Positions 33,979 through 42,424 of a stretch of 64,000 nt of DNA are shown piece after piece. The stretch's first letter is position 1, and each line of letters starts with the position of its first letter. The DNA is from Acidobacteriota bacterium (lineage in GTDB: Bacteria > Acidobacteriota > Blastocatellia > Pyrinomonadales > Pyrinomonadaceae), in NCBI GenBank assembly GCA_019639195.1, contig JAHBSI010000001.1, positions 1,202,062-1,266,061 on the forward strand. The letters are read 5' to 3'. The notes below the pieces were generated by a model, which had not been told where the DNA came from, made no database searches, and saw nothing but the letters and a program-made list of their open reading frames with translations. Position numbers and translations under genes: made by a program.

Positions 33979-35673
33979 CTATCGAGTTTCTTCCTCAAGT
34001 GCAATAGAAGGTTGAATCGCCCTTGATTTCCGAAAGAAACGCAATTTTGCGAGCTTTGAGAGTAATTTCAGATGCCCGAGGATCGTCGCGGCTGTCTTCA
34101 TCTTTGAGAAACCGAACAGGCGAACCTCCAGAACTGCCGGAAATTCAACGACTTTCCCGCCTTCCAGGTCGATGCGGCCAAGCATTTCTGCAACTCCGAG
34201 AAAGCCCGACTCGTCGAGTTCGATGTCGGCCACCGAACTTCGGCGATAGACGCGGAAGCAGCTCGTGTAGGTCGCAAGCTTCTGCTTCAGAACCGCACGA
34301 TACAGTGCGGACGCTCCTTTTGAAAGAAAAAGCCGCCAGCCGGGGACATTCCGCACGCCGCCTTGCCTGTGATATGGCGAGGCCGTGACCATCGCAGTGT
34401 CTTTTTCGAGCAGCGGCAGCATACGGACGAGCTCATGCGGGTCGTATGTGCAGTCACAGTCCATCGAGGCCACGATCTCGGTCCGGGCGGCCTTTACCGC
34501 CGTCATTATCGCGGCCGCGACGCCTTGATTCCGGTCGTGGCTCAGGATCTCGGTGTTTGGAAATTCGTCAAAAAGCTCGTGCAGCAGCTCAAGCGTATTG
34601 TCCTTGCTGCAATCGTTCACGAAAATGAACGATGCCTCATAGCCGCCTTTGATCAGTGCACTGTTAACGCTGCGGAGAGTGTTGGCAAGATACGGCAGGG
34701 TTTCGGCCTCGTTGTAGCATGGGATCCCGATCGTGACCGGTGTAAGCTTTCGCAGCCTGGTTTCTGCCGGTTCCGCGGTAATTTCAAGAGCGGCATCGGC
34801 TGATCTCTCAGCCGACAAGTCTTCGGCCACACCGAGATGCCGTGCAATGCTGACGCATTCGTATGCTGCGAGATTCTCACGAAGGATCCATTCCATTTTA
34901 TCGAGCTTTCGATAGTGGCGGATCCGGTTGTATTTCGAGGCGGCCGAGATGCGCGGCTGCGCGGGGTCGAGTTCCCAAACGTGGAAATAGCTGACGAACG
35001 GCTCTTCTGCCTGCTCACCCCAGGCCCGAACGGCGTGCCGCATCAGCGTATAAGGGATCTGGCGGAAATAATTGCCGCCGGAGATCGGCAGCAGGCCAAT
35101 GCCCAGATCTTTCGTCGAATAGGGAATCTCCCAGATGCTGCCGTTTTCACTATCGACCTTGTGGGCGAAACGCTTTTTGTTCTCAACGCCGCGAGTTGGC
35201 AGAAACGATGCGTCGTACTCGAATCCTGCGTTGGCAAGCTCATTGATGATCCAGCCGTCACGTTCGTAATTCAATTTTTCGGCCGAGCGATAGCCAATGA
35301 CCTTTTGGCCTGACGCGTCCGACAGAACGCCCGCAGCACGCTTAATGTCGTCACGAAATTCTTCCGGCGACAGCTGACGGACAGACCGATGATAGTAGCC
35401 GCGGCTTGCGACCTCGTGCCCGCGTGATGCGATCTCGCGAACAAGATCGGCATTCTGCTCGGCGATCCAGCCGAGGACGAAGAATGTGGCCTTTGTGTCG
35501 AATTCATCGAGCAGATCGAGGGCCTTGAGCGTATTCTGCTCATAACGCGGTTCGAAGTGGGCCCAATTCCGCTGCTGTATCAATGTTTCAAAAGCGCCGA
35601 CGTGAAAATAGTCCTCGACGAGCACCGTCAATAGATGCCTCGGCTTTCTGAGTGTATTTTCGACGTTCTTCAC
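33979..35673 (-). CDS. Polysaccharide deacetylase-glycosyltransferase family 2 fusion
   Basis: The N-terminal half (about 12-285) is a NodB-type deacetylase of the exopolysaccharide subgroup. It has motif 1 in VEDYFHVGAFE (Asp21), TFFVLGWIAE, and a second motif GHEVASRGYYHR in which the first metal-binding histidine is replaced by Arg91 while His95 is kept. The C-terminal half (from about 311) is a family 2 glycosyltransferase with TIGIPCYNEAETL, VNDCSKDNT and the metal-binding DCDCTYDP. No signal peptide or transmembrane helix is seen. One chain carrying both domains suggests sequential transfer and trimming of one residue, or a structural use of a dead deacetylase. It is 2 nt downstream of the epimerase gene. 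Confidence 0.85.
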   Translation of the reverse strand: MKNVENTLRKPRHLLTVLVEDYFHVGAFETLIQQRNWAHFEPRYEQNTLKALDLLDEFDTKATFFVLGWIAEQNADLVREIASRGHEVASRGYYHRSVRQLSPEEFRDDIKRAAGVLSDASGQKVIGYRSAEKLNYERDGWIINELANAGFEYDASFLPTRGVENKKRFAHKVDSENGSIWEIPYSTKDLGIGLLPISGGNYFRQIPYTLMRHAVRAWGEQAEEPFVSYFHVWELDPAQPRISAASKYNRIRHYRKLDKMEWILRENLAAYECVSIARHLGVAEDLSAERSADAALEITAEPAETRLRKLTPVTIGIPCYNEAETLPYLANTLRSVNSALIKGGYEASFIFVNDCSKDNTLELLHELFDEFPNTEILSHDRNQGVAAAIMTAVKAARTEIVASMDCDCTYDPHELVRMLPLLEKDTAMVTASPYHRQGGVRNVPGWRLFLSKGASALYRAVLKQKLATYTSCFRVYRRSSVADIELDESGFLGVAEMLGRIDLEGGKVVEFPAVLEVRLFGFSKMKTAATILGHLKLLSKLAKLRFFRKSRAIQPSIALEEETR

Positions 35674-35675
35674 AG

Positions 35676-36878
35676 TTATGCAGTTCGGGAAAATGCGGTC
35701 TCAGTTTTCGCTGCAAAATGACCGAGGATCGCCGTCACGATTCGCTGCGAGGCATCTCCATCTCCAAACGGATTCGGGATCTCCTTGACCGAATCGATCC
35801 ATTCAGCGTCGTGATAGTTCTCTTCTAAAAGCTGTTCCAACCTCGCCGGATCGCTGCCGACAAGCTTCGAGACACCTGCGGCGAGGCCTTCCGGACGCTC
35901 GGTATTCTCTCGCAGAACGAGGAGCGGTTTCCCGAGGCTCGGTGCTTCTTCCTGCACGCCGCCCGAATCCGACACGACGAGCCAGGACGCCTTCATAAGG
36001 GCAAGGAAGTCCGAATGGCCGAGCGGTTCGAGCAAATGAACGCGATCATGGCCCGCAAGTATTGATTCGGCCGTCTTTCTGACATTCGGATTCGGATGAA
36101 CGGGGAAGATGAGCGAAACGTCGCGGTGCCGCTCAGCAAATCGGGCAAGCACGGCCAAATTCCCGCCCATCGCCTCACCAAAACTCTCACGTCGATGTGT
36201 TGTCAGCAAAATTCGCTTCTGACCGGCGGTTCTTGCGATCAGATCCGTGATCGCGTCGCTAACAGAAAGCGTCTTCAGCATTGCGTTCAGGGCATCCACG
36301 ACGGTATTGCCGGTCACAAACACCTGCGAAGGCGGGACGCCATCATCAAGCAAGTTCTGGCGATTCTGCTCAGTCGCCGCGAAGTGGAAAGTCGCGATCT
36401 GCGTGATCAGGCGACGATTTGCTTCCTCGGGAAACGGACTGCAAATATCGCCGGAGCGAAGGCCCGCTTCGACGTGTGCGACGGGTATCTTCCGGTTGAA
36501 CGCCGCAAGTGCACCGGCAAGCGTCGTTGTCGTATCTCCTTGTACAATAACGACATCCGGCTTTTTCTCGACGAGTATCGTATCCAGTCCGGCGGTCACC
36601 GCCGCAAGAACATCGTTCGGAGACTGGTCGCTTTTCATTACGCCGAGATCGACGTTTATGGCGACATTCAGCGACCGCAAAAATGGCGTCAGAAGGTCCG
36701 TATGCTGGCTCGATGAGACGACAAAAGGCGAGCACTGCCGACGCTTGAGCTCGGCGATCACCGGTGCAAGCTTTATCAGCTCAGGCCGTGTGCCGAACAA
36801 AACGAGAGCTTTTAGGCCCGTGCCGAAAGGCGGCCGTAATGAGCCTTTCGAAAGCAATGAGTCGAGGGAATCCATCAT
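35676..36878 (-). CDS. UDP-N-acetylglucosamine 2-epimerase (WecB/WbpI family)
   Basis: The two-domain GT-B-like epimerase fold is complete. The N-terminal ALVLFGTRPELIKLAPV, the VQGDTTTTLAGAL and HVEAGLRSGD segments, the EEANRRL motif and the C-terminal SDSGGVQEEAP all match the family. WecB makes UDP-ManNAc, while WbpI inverts C2 of UDP-2,3-diacetamido-glucuronate; the sequence alone does not separate them for me. The neighbouring dehydrogenase, aminotransferase and acetyltransferase favour the diacetamido-mannuronate route. It is the first gene of the minus-strand run and is divergent from an exported protein, so the operon promoter should lie at about 36880-37000. Confidence 0.88.
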   Translation of the reverse strand: MMDSLDSLLSKGSLRPPFGTGLKALVLFGTRPELIKLAPVIAELKRRQCSPFVVSSSQHTDLLTPFLRSLNVAINVDLGVMKSDQSPNDVLAAVTAGLDTILVEKKPDVVIVQGDTTTTLAGALAAFNRKIPVAHVEAGLRSGDICSPFPEEANRRLITQIATFHFAATEQNRQNLLDDGVPPSQVFVTGNTVVDALNAMLKTLSVSDAITDLIARTAGQKRILLTTHRRESFGEAMGGNLAVLARFAERHRDVSLIFPVHPNPNVRKTAESILAGHDRVHLLEPLGHSDFLALMKASWLVVSDSGGVQEEAPSLGKPLLVLRENTERPEGLAAGVSKLVGSDPARLEQLLEENYHDAEWIDSVKEIPNPFGDGDASQRIVTAILGHFAAKTETAFSRTA

Positions 36879-37019
36879 TATTTCGGTGTTTCGACGTCCG
36901 GGAATGCAACGTTCGTCCGCCCGATAAAAGGCCTAATAAACGCGGGATTCCTGCATTTTTGGCGGGTTTCGCATAATTGCCGCCCTGTCATTGCGAACCT
37001 CTCTGTGCGAAAATGCATC

Positions 37020-37025
37020 TATAAT
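37020..37025 (+). promoter_or_regulatory. Candidate -10 box for the 37047 gene
   Basis: A perfect TATAAT hexamer lies 22 nt before the ATG at 37047. No matching -35 is found at 16-18 nt; TTGCGA lies 23 nt upstream, which is too far. A start site about 7 nt downstream would fall at or next to another in-frame ATG (37032), so a near-leaderless transcript is possible. Confidence 0.35.
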
Positions 37026-37046
37026 CCAGGAATGGGAACCCAAACT

Positions 37047-37838
37047 ATGAGATCTGCAAAGATTGTTTCAGCAATTTTGCTCGCTCTGGCCTTTTCGACG
37101 GCCGGTTTTGCACAGGAGTCGGCCGTCGTGCCGGTTGACCTGAGCCAGCAGAAGATCGATGAGATCATTAAGAAATTCACCGAGAATGAAGGCATTTTCC
37201 GTTCGGCTTTGACGGATTATGTGTTCAATCGAAAGGCGATAGTTCAGACGATCGGACTTGGCGGTCAGGTCACGGGAACCTATCGCCGGGACTCATTCAT
37301 GACCTTCGGTTCGGATGGCGGCCGGTTTGAGAAGGTGCTTTATGCCCCGATCGCGACCACGCCTCCCGGATTTGTAACTCCCGAAGACCTCGAAGATCTC
37401 GGCGGGATAAACCCTTTTGCGCTCGAACCTTCGGCGATATCGCAATACAACTTCCGGTTTGCCGGGACCGAACATATTGACGAGCTCGATCTCTATGTTT
37501 TTGATGTTCTGCCGAAACAGATCCCGGACGCGAAAAAGACAAAGCAAAGGCTCTTTACGGGCCGCATTTGGGTGGACAAGGCCGACCTGATGATCGTTCG
37601 TTCAAAGGGTAAGGCAGTTCCGGAGACGAAGGATAACAAGTTTCCGATCGTGCTCACAACCAGGGCTCAGATCGACGGAAAGTATTGGTTTCCCGTTGAT
37701 GCTCGTGCGGACGACGAACTTGTGTTCGACAATGGAAATGTGATCAAGGTCCGGATGCGGGTCGCCTACACAGACTATAAACAGGGCCGCACAGACGTTG
37801 TGATCACCGATGCCGACGAACCGCCGGCAAAGCAGTAG
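37047..37838 (+). CDS. Exported protein of unknown function, possibly LolA/outer-membrane-lipoprotein-sorting-like fold
   Basis: A signal peptide (about 1-22, ending GFAQ) is followed by a helix and then a beta-rich body. Repeated patterns such as YVFNRKAIVQTI, FRFAGTEHIDELDLYVFDV and RIWVDKADLMIVRSKGKA resemble the open beta-sheet of the LolA/LolB-like or RseB-like fold, which binds acyl chains or lipoproteins. I cannot name a family with certainty. An ATG at 37032 in the same frame is an alternative start; 37047 gives the better signal peptide and spacing from GGGAA. It is divergent from the glycan operon and converges on plsC. Confidence 0.65.
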   Translation: MRSAKIVSAILLALAFSTAGFAQESAVVPVDLSQQKIDEIIKKFTENEGIFRSALTDYVFNRKAIVQTIGLGGQVTGTYRRDSFMTFGSDGGRFEKVLYAPIATTPPGFVTPEDLEDLGGINPFALEPSAISQYNFRFAGTEHIDELDLYVFDVLPKQIPDAKKTKQRLFTGRIWVDKADLMIVRSKGKAVPETKDNKFPIVLTTRAQIDGKYWFPVDARADDELVFDNGNVIKVRMRVAYTDYKQGRTDVVITDADEPPAKQ

Positions 37839-37841
37839 TAC

Positions 37842-38618
37842 CTAATCTTTAGAAAGCTCTTCGACGATCGCTGCCCTCGTTTCCAGGAGAAGTTCGAGCG
37901 GAGTTACGGCTCCGCTCCTTGTTTTTACGGAGACCGGCGGCAGCAGGACCATCTCGATCACGCCTGAATAAGCCAGGCCGGTTCGCTTGCCCATCATCAC
38001 GTCCGTGTTCTTGATCGCGACCGGAACGATATCGGCATTCGTTTGGATCGCAAGGTGAAAGGCCCCTTTCTTGAAAGGCAGCAGTTCGCCGGGCATCGCT
38101 CGCGTACCTTCAACAAAAACGCCGAACGAATAGCCGGAATCCATTACTTCGCGGGCCTTTTCCATCGAGGCTCGGGCATTGTCGGGGTTGCTGCGGTCGA
38201 TAGCGATAATATTTACAAAAGACATTCCCTGGCCAAGCACCGGAACGTTTAGCAGTTCTTTTTTTGCGACCAGGCCGATCCGCCTTCCGGTATACGCAAA
38301 AAGGCTTGCGGTGTCGAGATAAGATCGATGATTTACCGCAAAGACGTAAGCTGTGTCGGGGTCGAGATTCTCATGCCCTGACACCTTCACGCGTGCTCCG
38401 CATGCCTTAAGCCAGGTGCGGGCACCAAATAATGCCAAGGGATAAAGCCAGATCTTTCGGTTGATGATCCACAGAAAAAGGAGCGAAGGAATGCCCAGAA
38501 CGAGCAGCATCGAGCCCGCAGCAAACCAGCACCACCAGTAGCGGAGTTTGCCCAGGATTCGCGATCTGTGAGACTCTGGCAGTGGAAACTCCACCAATTT
38601 ATTATCGACTGTCGGCAT
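37842..38618 (-). CDS. 1-acyl-sn-glycerol-3-phosphate acyltransferase (PlsC family)
   Basis: PlsC transfers an acyl chain to lysophosphatidic acid at the inner membrane. The catalytic NHxxxxD box is NHRSYLD (about 94-100), the substrate-binding FVEGTR box lies at about 166-171, and the PVAIKNT segment completes the motif set. One or two N-terminal transmembrane helices (about 33-55) anchor it. The start codon leaves only 15 nt to the divergent peptidase gene, so either promoters lie inside coding sequence or the real start is further downstream. Other acyl acceptors are possible for this family. Confidence 0.85.
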   Translation of the reverse strand: MPTVDNKLVEFPLPESHRSRILGKLRYWWCWFAAGSMLLVLGIPSLLFLWIINRKIWLYPLALFGARTWLKACGARVKVSGHENLDPDTAYVFAVNHRSYLDTASLFAYTGRRIGLVAKKELLNVPVLGQGMSFVNIIAIDRSNPDNARASMEKAREVMDSGYSFGVFVEGTRAMPGELLPFKKGAFHLAIQTNADIVPVAIKNTDVMMGKRTGLAYSGVIEMVLLPPVSVKTRSGAVTPLELLLETRAAIVEELSKD

Positions 38619-38633
38619 CGACCTTAAAGTCTA

Positions 38634-41033
38634 ATGGCAAAGAGACAAAGTCCAAAGTCCATCGTTCTGTGCTTGGCGATGTTGGCCGCCTTTGCGGCCG
38701 CCGCGTTCGCACAGGTTCCTTCGCCGAATTCCGTGCTCGGATTCACACCCGGCGACGATCGGAAGATCGCTGATTGGCGGCAGATCGTTGATTACTTCCA
38801 AAAACTTGACGCCGCAAGCTCACGCGTTAAGGTCGAAGAGATCGGACGTTCAACGAACGGCAACCCGATGATCGTCGCTTTCATTTCTGATGCGAGAAAT
38901 ATAAAGAAGCTCGACAAATACAGACAGGTCAACGCTCGTCTTGCCGACCCGCGAACTATCGCGAGCGAAGAGGAACTTGCCAAACTCGTAGAAGACGGTA
39001 AGACGATAGTCGCGATCTCCTGCTCGATACATTCGACCGAGATCGTCGCATCGCAAATGTCGATGAATCTCGCTTATGAGCTTGCGACAGCTAATGATCC
39101 CGAAACAAAAGAGATCCTTGATAACACGATCCTTCTGCTGATACCGTCGCCGAACCCGGACGGCATACAGATCGTTGCCGATTGGTATAAGAAGACCTTG
39201 GGGACAAAAAGCGAGGGCACTTCGCCGCCCGAGCTTTACCATCATTACGCCGGTCACGACGACAACCGCGACTGGTTTATGATGAACCTCGTTGAGACGC
39301 GTGCCGTTACGAAACTCTTCTGGCAGCAGTGGTTTCCTGAGCTCGTCTATGACGTTCATCAGCAAGGGCAGAATTCCTCACGCTTTATCATTCCGCCATT
39401 TTACGATCCGATAAATCCGCGCATCGCACCCTCGCTCCTGCGTGAGGTCGGCCTTGTCGGCTACAAAATGGCCGCCGACCTTGAAGCGCGCGGCATCAAG
39501 GGCGTTGCAACGAATTCAACTTATGATACGTGGTGGCACGGCGGTTTTCGCTCGGCACCGTACTATCACAATTCGATCGGTATCCTGAGCGAGGCCGCGA
39601 GTGTGCAGCTAATGACGCCCGTCACCGTAAAGCTCGAAGATCTCCAACGGAGCCGAGGCGTTCGCGGGCTCGCTGACCTTACGACTCCGCTTACGAATTA
39701 TCCCGATCCGTGGCTTGGCGGCGAATGGCATGCGAGCGACATCAACCGCATCGAGATGATCTCCTCGCGGGCGTTGCTCTCGCTCGCGGCAAAGTATCGC
39801 GAACGATACTTACGAAATTTCTACGATCTGGGGAAAGCGAATCTTTCGTCCGACCACGAAAACCCGTCTGCGTTCTTGATCTCTGCCAAACAATGCCGGC
39901 CTGAGGCGGCAAGCCGTCTCATCGAGATATTGCGATGGCAGGGCATCGAGGTGCGCAAGGTTGGGCGTGAGTTTGCCGCTTCTACGGCCCAGGGCTCGAG
40001 CGCAAACGATCTTCCGAAAGAAGGCTGGCTCGTTTTTGTAGATCAGCCGCAGAGCAAGAATGTTCTGAGCCTTTTTGAACGACAGGATTATCCGCACCGT
40101 TTGCTGCCGAATGGTGAAGCCGAGGTGCCTTACGATGTCGCCGGCTGGACGCTGCCGCTCCAAATGGGTGTGAACTATTCTCCGCTGTGGCGGATCGCCG
40201 ATGTGAAGGAACTCCGCGAGAGCTCAAAGCTTGTTGAACATTTCAACGACGTTCGCGGCGAACTCGGACTTCCGCGTGCGAACGAACCTTTTGCGAAGAT
40301 AAACGATCCGCTCAAAACTTCGCCGAAGATCGGGCTCTATCGCGGTTACACGGGTTCGATGGACGAGGGCTGGACGCGATTCGTGCTCGACACATTTAGC
40401 ATTCCGTTCTCCCGCATCTCGAACGAACAGATGCGAAAAGGAAAGTTCGACTGCGGCGGTGAACAATGCAGCTCCATAATTATGCCGTCGGACAGCCCGG
40501 CAAGTGTCGTAAAAGGTCTGCCTGCATCACGTTATCCCGAAGAGTTCGCGGGCGGCATCGGCGATGAAGGTGTTGAGCAACTTAAGAAATATGTCGAAGA
40601 CGGCGGCCGCATAGTTTGCTTTGATCGCGGATGCGATCTGTTTATTGACAAGTTCACGTTGCCGGTCCGCGATGCCCTGGCCGGCCTCAAACGCGACGAG
40701 TTCTACGACCCCGGCTCGATCGTCAAGATCGATGTGAATACGAGGACGAAGATCGGAAGCGGGCTGCCAGCCGAATTGGCGGCGTATTTTGCTTCAAGCT
40801 CTGCTTATGACGTCCCGATGGACGCTTCGAATGTCCGGGTCATCGCATCTTATACAAAAGAAGATTCGCTCCTCTCAGGATGGATGCTTGGCGAGAAATA
40901 TCTGAATGGCAAGGCCGCGGTCGTCGAGATCACTTACGGCAAGGGTTCGGTGGTGCTCTTTGGATTCCGGCCGCAGCACCGTGGTCAATCCTGGGCTACG
41001 TTCCCGCTTATTTTCAACGCGTTGGAGAAGTAG
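38634..41033 (+). CDS. Exported M14-family zinc carboxypeptidase
   Basis: A signal peptide (about 1-26, ending AFAQ) precedes a metallocarboxypeptidase domain (about 40-340). Zinc ligands are recognised in SIHSTE (His and Glu) and DVHQQG (His). The substrate-pocket segment PNPDGIQ lies between, and a later Glu in GILSEAAS is a candidate general base. The long C-terminal part (about 400-799) contains a glutamine-amidotransferase-like alpha/beta region (about 560-690) and a final beta segment. This architecture is common in secreted peptidases of Acidobacteriota and Bacteroidota. Peptide scavenging is the likely role; specificity is unknown. Confidence 0.85.
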   Translation: MAKRQSPKSIVLCLAMLAAFAAAAFAQVPSPNSVLGFTPGDDRKIADWRQIVDYFQKLDAASSRVKVEEIGRSTNGNPMIVAFISDARNIKKLDKYRQVNARLADPRTIASEEELAKLVEDGKTIVAISCSIHSTEIVASQMSMNLAYELATANDPETKEILDNTILLLIPSPNPDGIQIVADWYKKTLGTKSEGTSPPELYHHYAGHDDNRDWFMMNLVETRAVTKLFWQQWFPELVYDVHQQGQNSSRFIIPPFYDPINPRIAPSLLREVGLVGYKMAADLEARGIKGVATNSTYDTWWHGGFRSAPYYHNSIGILSEAASVQLMTPVTVKLEDLQRSRGVRGLADLTTPLTNYPDPWLGGEWHASDINRIEMISSRALLSLAAKYRERYLRNFYDLGKANLSSDHENPSAFLISAKQCRPEAASRLIEILRWQGIEVRKVGREFAASTAQGSSANDLPKEGWLVFVDQPQSKNVLSLFERQDYPHRLLPNGEAEVPYDVAGWTLPLQMGVNYSPLWRIADVKELRESSKLVEHFNDVRGELGLPRANEPFAKINDPLKTSPKIGLYRGYTGSMDEGWTRFVLDTFSIPFSRISNEQMRKGKFDCGGEQCSSIIMPSDSPASVVKGLPASRYPEEFAGGIGDEGVEQLKKYVEDGGRIVCFDRGCDLFIDKFTLPVRDALAGLKRDEFYDPGSIVKIDVNTRTKIGSGLPAELAAYFASSSAYDVPMDASNVRVIASYTKEDSLLSGWMLGEKYLNGKAAVVEITYGKGSVVLFGFRPQHRGQSWATFPLIFNALEK

Positions 41034-41036
41034 AGC

Positions 41037-42308
41037 CTACTTTTGAACCTTTAACCGTAAATAGTAGATGTTGTTCGGGGCAAGCGTGCCCGTCAATGCA
41101 AGCGTCCCGTTGTTCTCCCTGAATGCGGGCCCGAGGAACATATGCGCGTTCATCTTTATTAGGGCCTCACCGCTTCGTCCAAATCGCACGTCGCGCGTAC
41201 CGTTGGGCCAAAGACGAAAAACTTGTCCGGGATTCACCCCGTTCAACACGAATTTGTAGCCGGTCACGTAGATCTTTCCTGCGGATCGAACTGAGAGGAA
41301 ACTGGGATAGCTCTGAGGCGGAAAAGTGAACGTTCCGTTAGTACCAAATGTCCCATCCACCTGTCCATCGCTGTTGTATTTCGTTAACTTGTTGGACGCC
41401 AGCATGAGAGTTGCATCACCGGCCGCTCCAAGATCGCTGATAAGGTCGCCATCAAAGGTCTTCGTCCCGAAGGCAGCATCTTCCTGGCCGTCTTCGAGAT
41501 ATCGCTTTAGGATCGCCCTATAGATATATCCATTCGGCGCGTTCATGTCATCGACGGTCGCGCTGAATGCAACCGCGATACTGCCATCGGGCGACACGCT
41601 GATATTAGCCCCGGAAACGTCAGGTCCGGTCGATTCGTCACCGATCACCGTTCGACCGAATCCGCCCATTCCGAACGATTTATCGAGACTTCCGTCCGCA
41701 AGGAATTTGATGAGCAGTCCGTTGATCTGCTTGTTATGATGATCGGTACTAACACCCGTGATGGCTGCAGCCAGGATGGAACCATCAGCCAACAGGGCGA
41801 TCTCGCCCATATGTTCGTCTGAGAATTGTCCTGATTGTACCGGCAGATCGTGCTGCACGAATCCATTATTGCCGAAGGCCGTATCGAGCGAACCGTCTGC
41901 GTTGAGACGCGCAAGCAGCACATCGGTCGGCGCCTGCTGCATCATAAAATTTGTCTCTCCGGCAAGCAGCAATTTGCCGTTCGGAAGCTCGACAACGTCT
42001 TTCATCACGCAAGCGGGACATGGTGTGTCGGAATGGCCGCCGGTCCCAAAGCCCGGATCCGGTGTGCCATTCGGCATGAACTTCACGACGCGGACGTCGG
42101 TGCCTTCCTGGCCGACCAGAAGGAACGAACCATCTGAGAGTTGTTTGGCCCGCGTGGGATAGGTTATACCGCCGCTGACCGGAATGTATCCGACGCCGTT
42201 GAGCGAGGTATCGAGGGTACCAATGCGATTGTAGAACAACTGCCCATTCGCAGCCTGATTCAAGCCGAAGCAAATAAGTATTGCGAGGACGAGAGGAGTA
42301 AAGCGCAT
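41037..42308 (-). CDS. Exported delta-60 repeat protein
   Basis: A signal peptide (about 1-23, ending ANGQ) is followed by about seven degenerate delta-60 repeats with alternating LxDGSxLxxG and LNxDGSLDxxFG patterns, covering nearly the whole protein. There is no C-terminal anchor or FG-GAP tail, unlike the bigger delta-60 protein at 20529. I chose the ATG at 42308 over a TTG five codons upstream. Its 3' end comes 3 nt from the end of the convergent peptidase gene. Function is unknown; the repeats may form a propeller used in binding. Confidence 0.78.
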   Translation of the reverse strand: MRFTPLVLAILICFGLNQAANGQLFYNRIGTLDTSLNGVGYIPVSGGITYPTRAKQLSDGSFLLVGQEGTDVRVVKFMPNGTPDPGFGTGGHSDTPCPACVMKDVVELPNGKLLLAGETNFMMQQAPTDVLLARLNADGSLDTAFGNNGFVQHDLPVQSGQFSDEHMGEIALLADGSILAAAITGVSTDHHNKQINGLLIKFLADGSLDKSFGMGGFGRTVIGDESTGPDVSGANISVSPDGSIAVAFSATVDDMNAPNGYIYRAILKRYLEDGQEDAAFGTKTFDGDLISDLGAAGDATLMLASNKLTKYNSDGQVDGTFGTNGTFTFPPQSYPSFLSVRSAGKIYVTGYKFVLNGVNPGQVFRLWPNGTRDVRFGRSGEALIKMNAHMFLGPAFRENNGTLALTGTLAPNNIYYLRLKVQK

Positions 42309-42424
42309 AATTGATGAGAACAAGGCTTGTCAGTGGACGACTCAACGGCCCCCTATATTATAAAACGACCGATCGCGATCTGTTTCCTTTTTCTGACTCC
42401 TGGAATGGGCTAATATCTAAGTTG

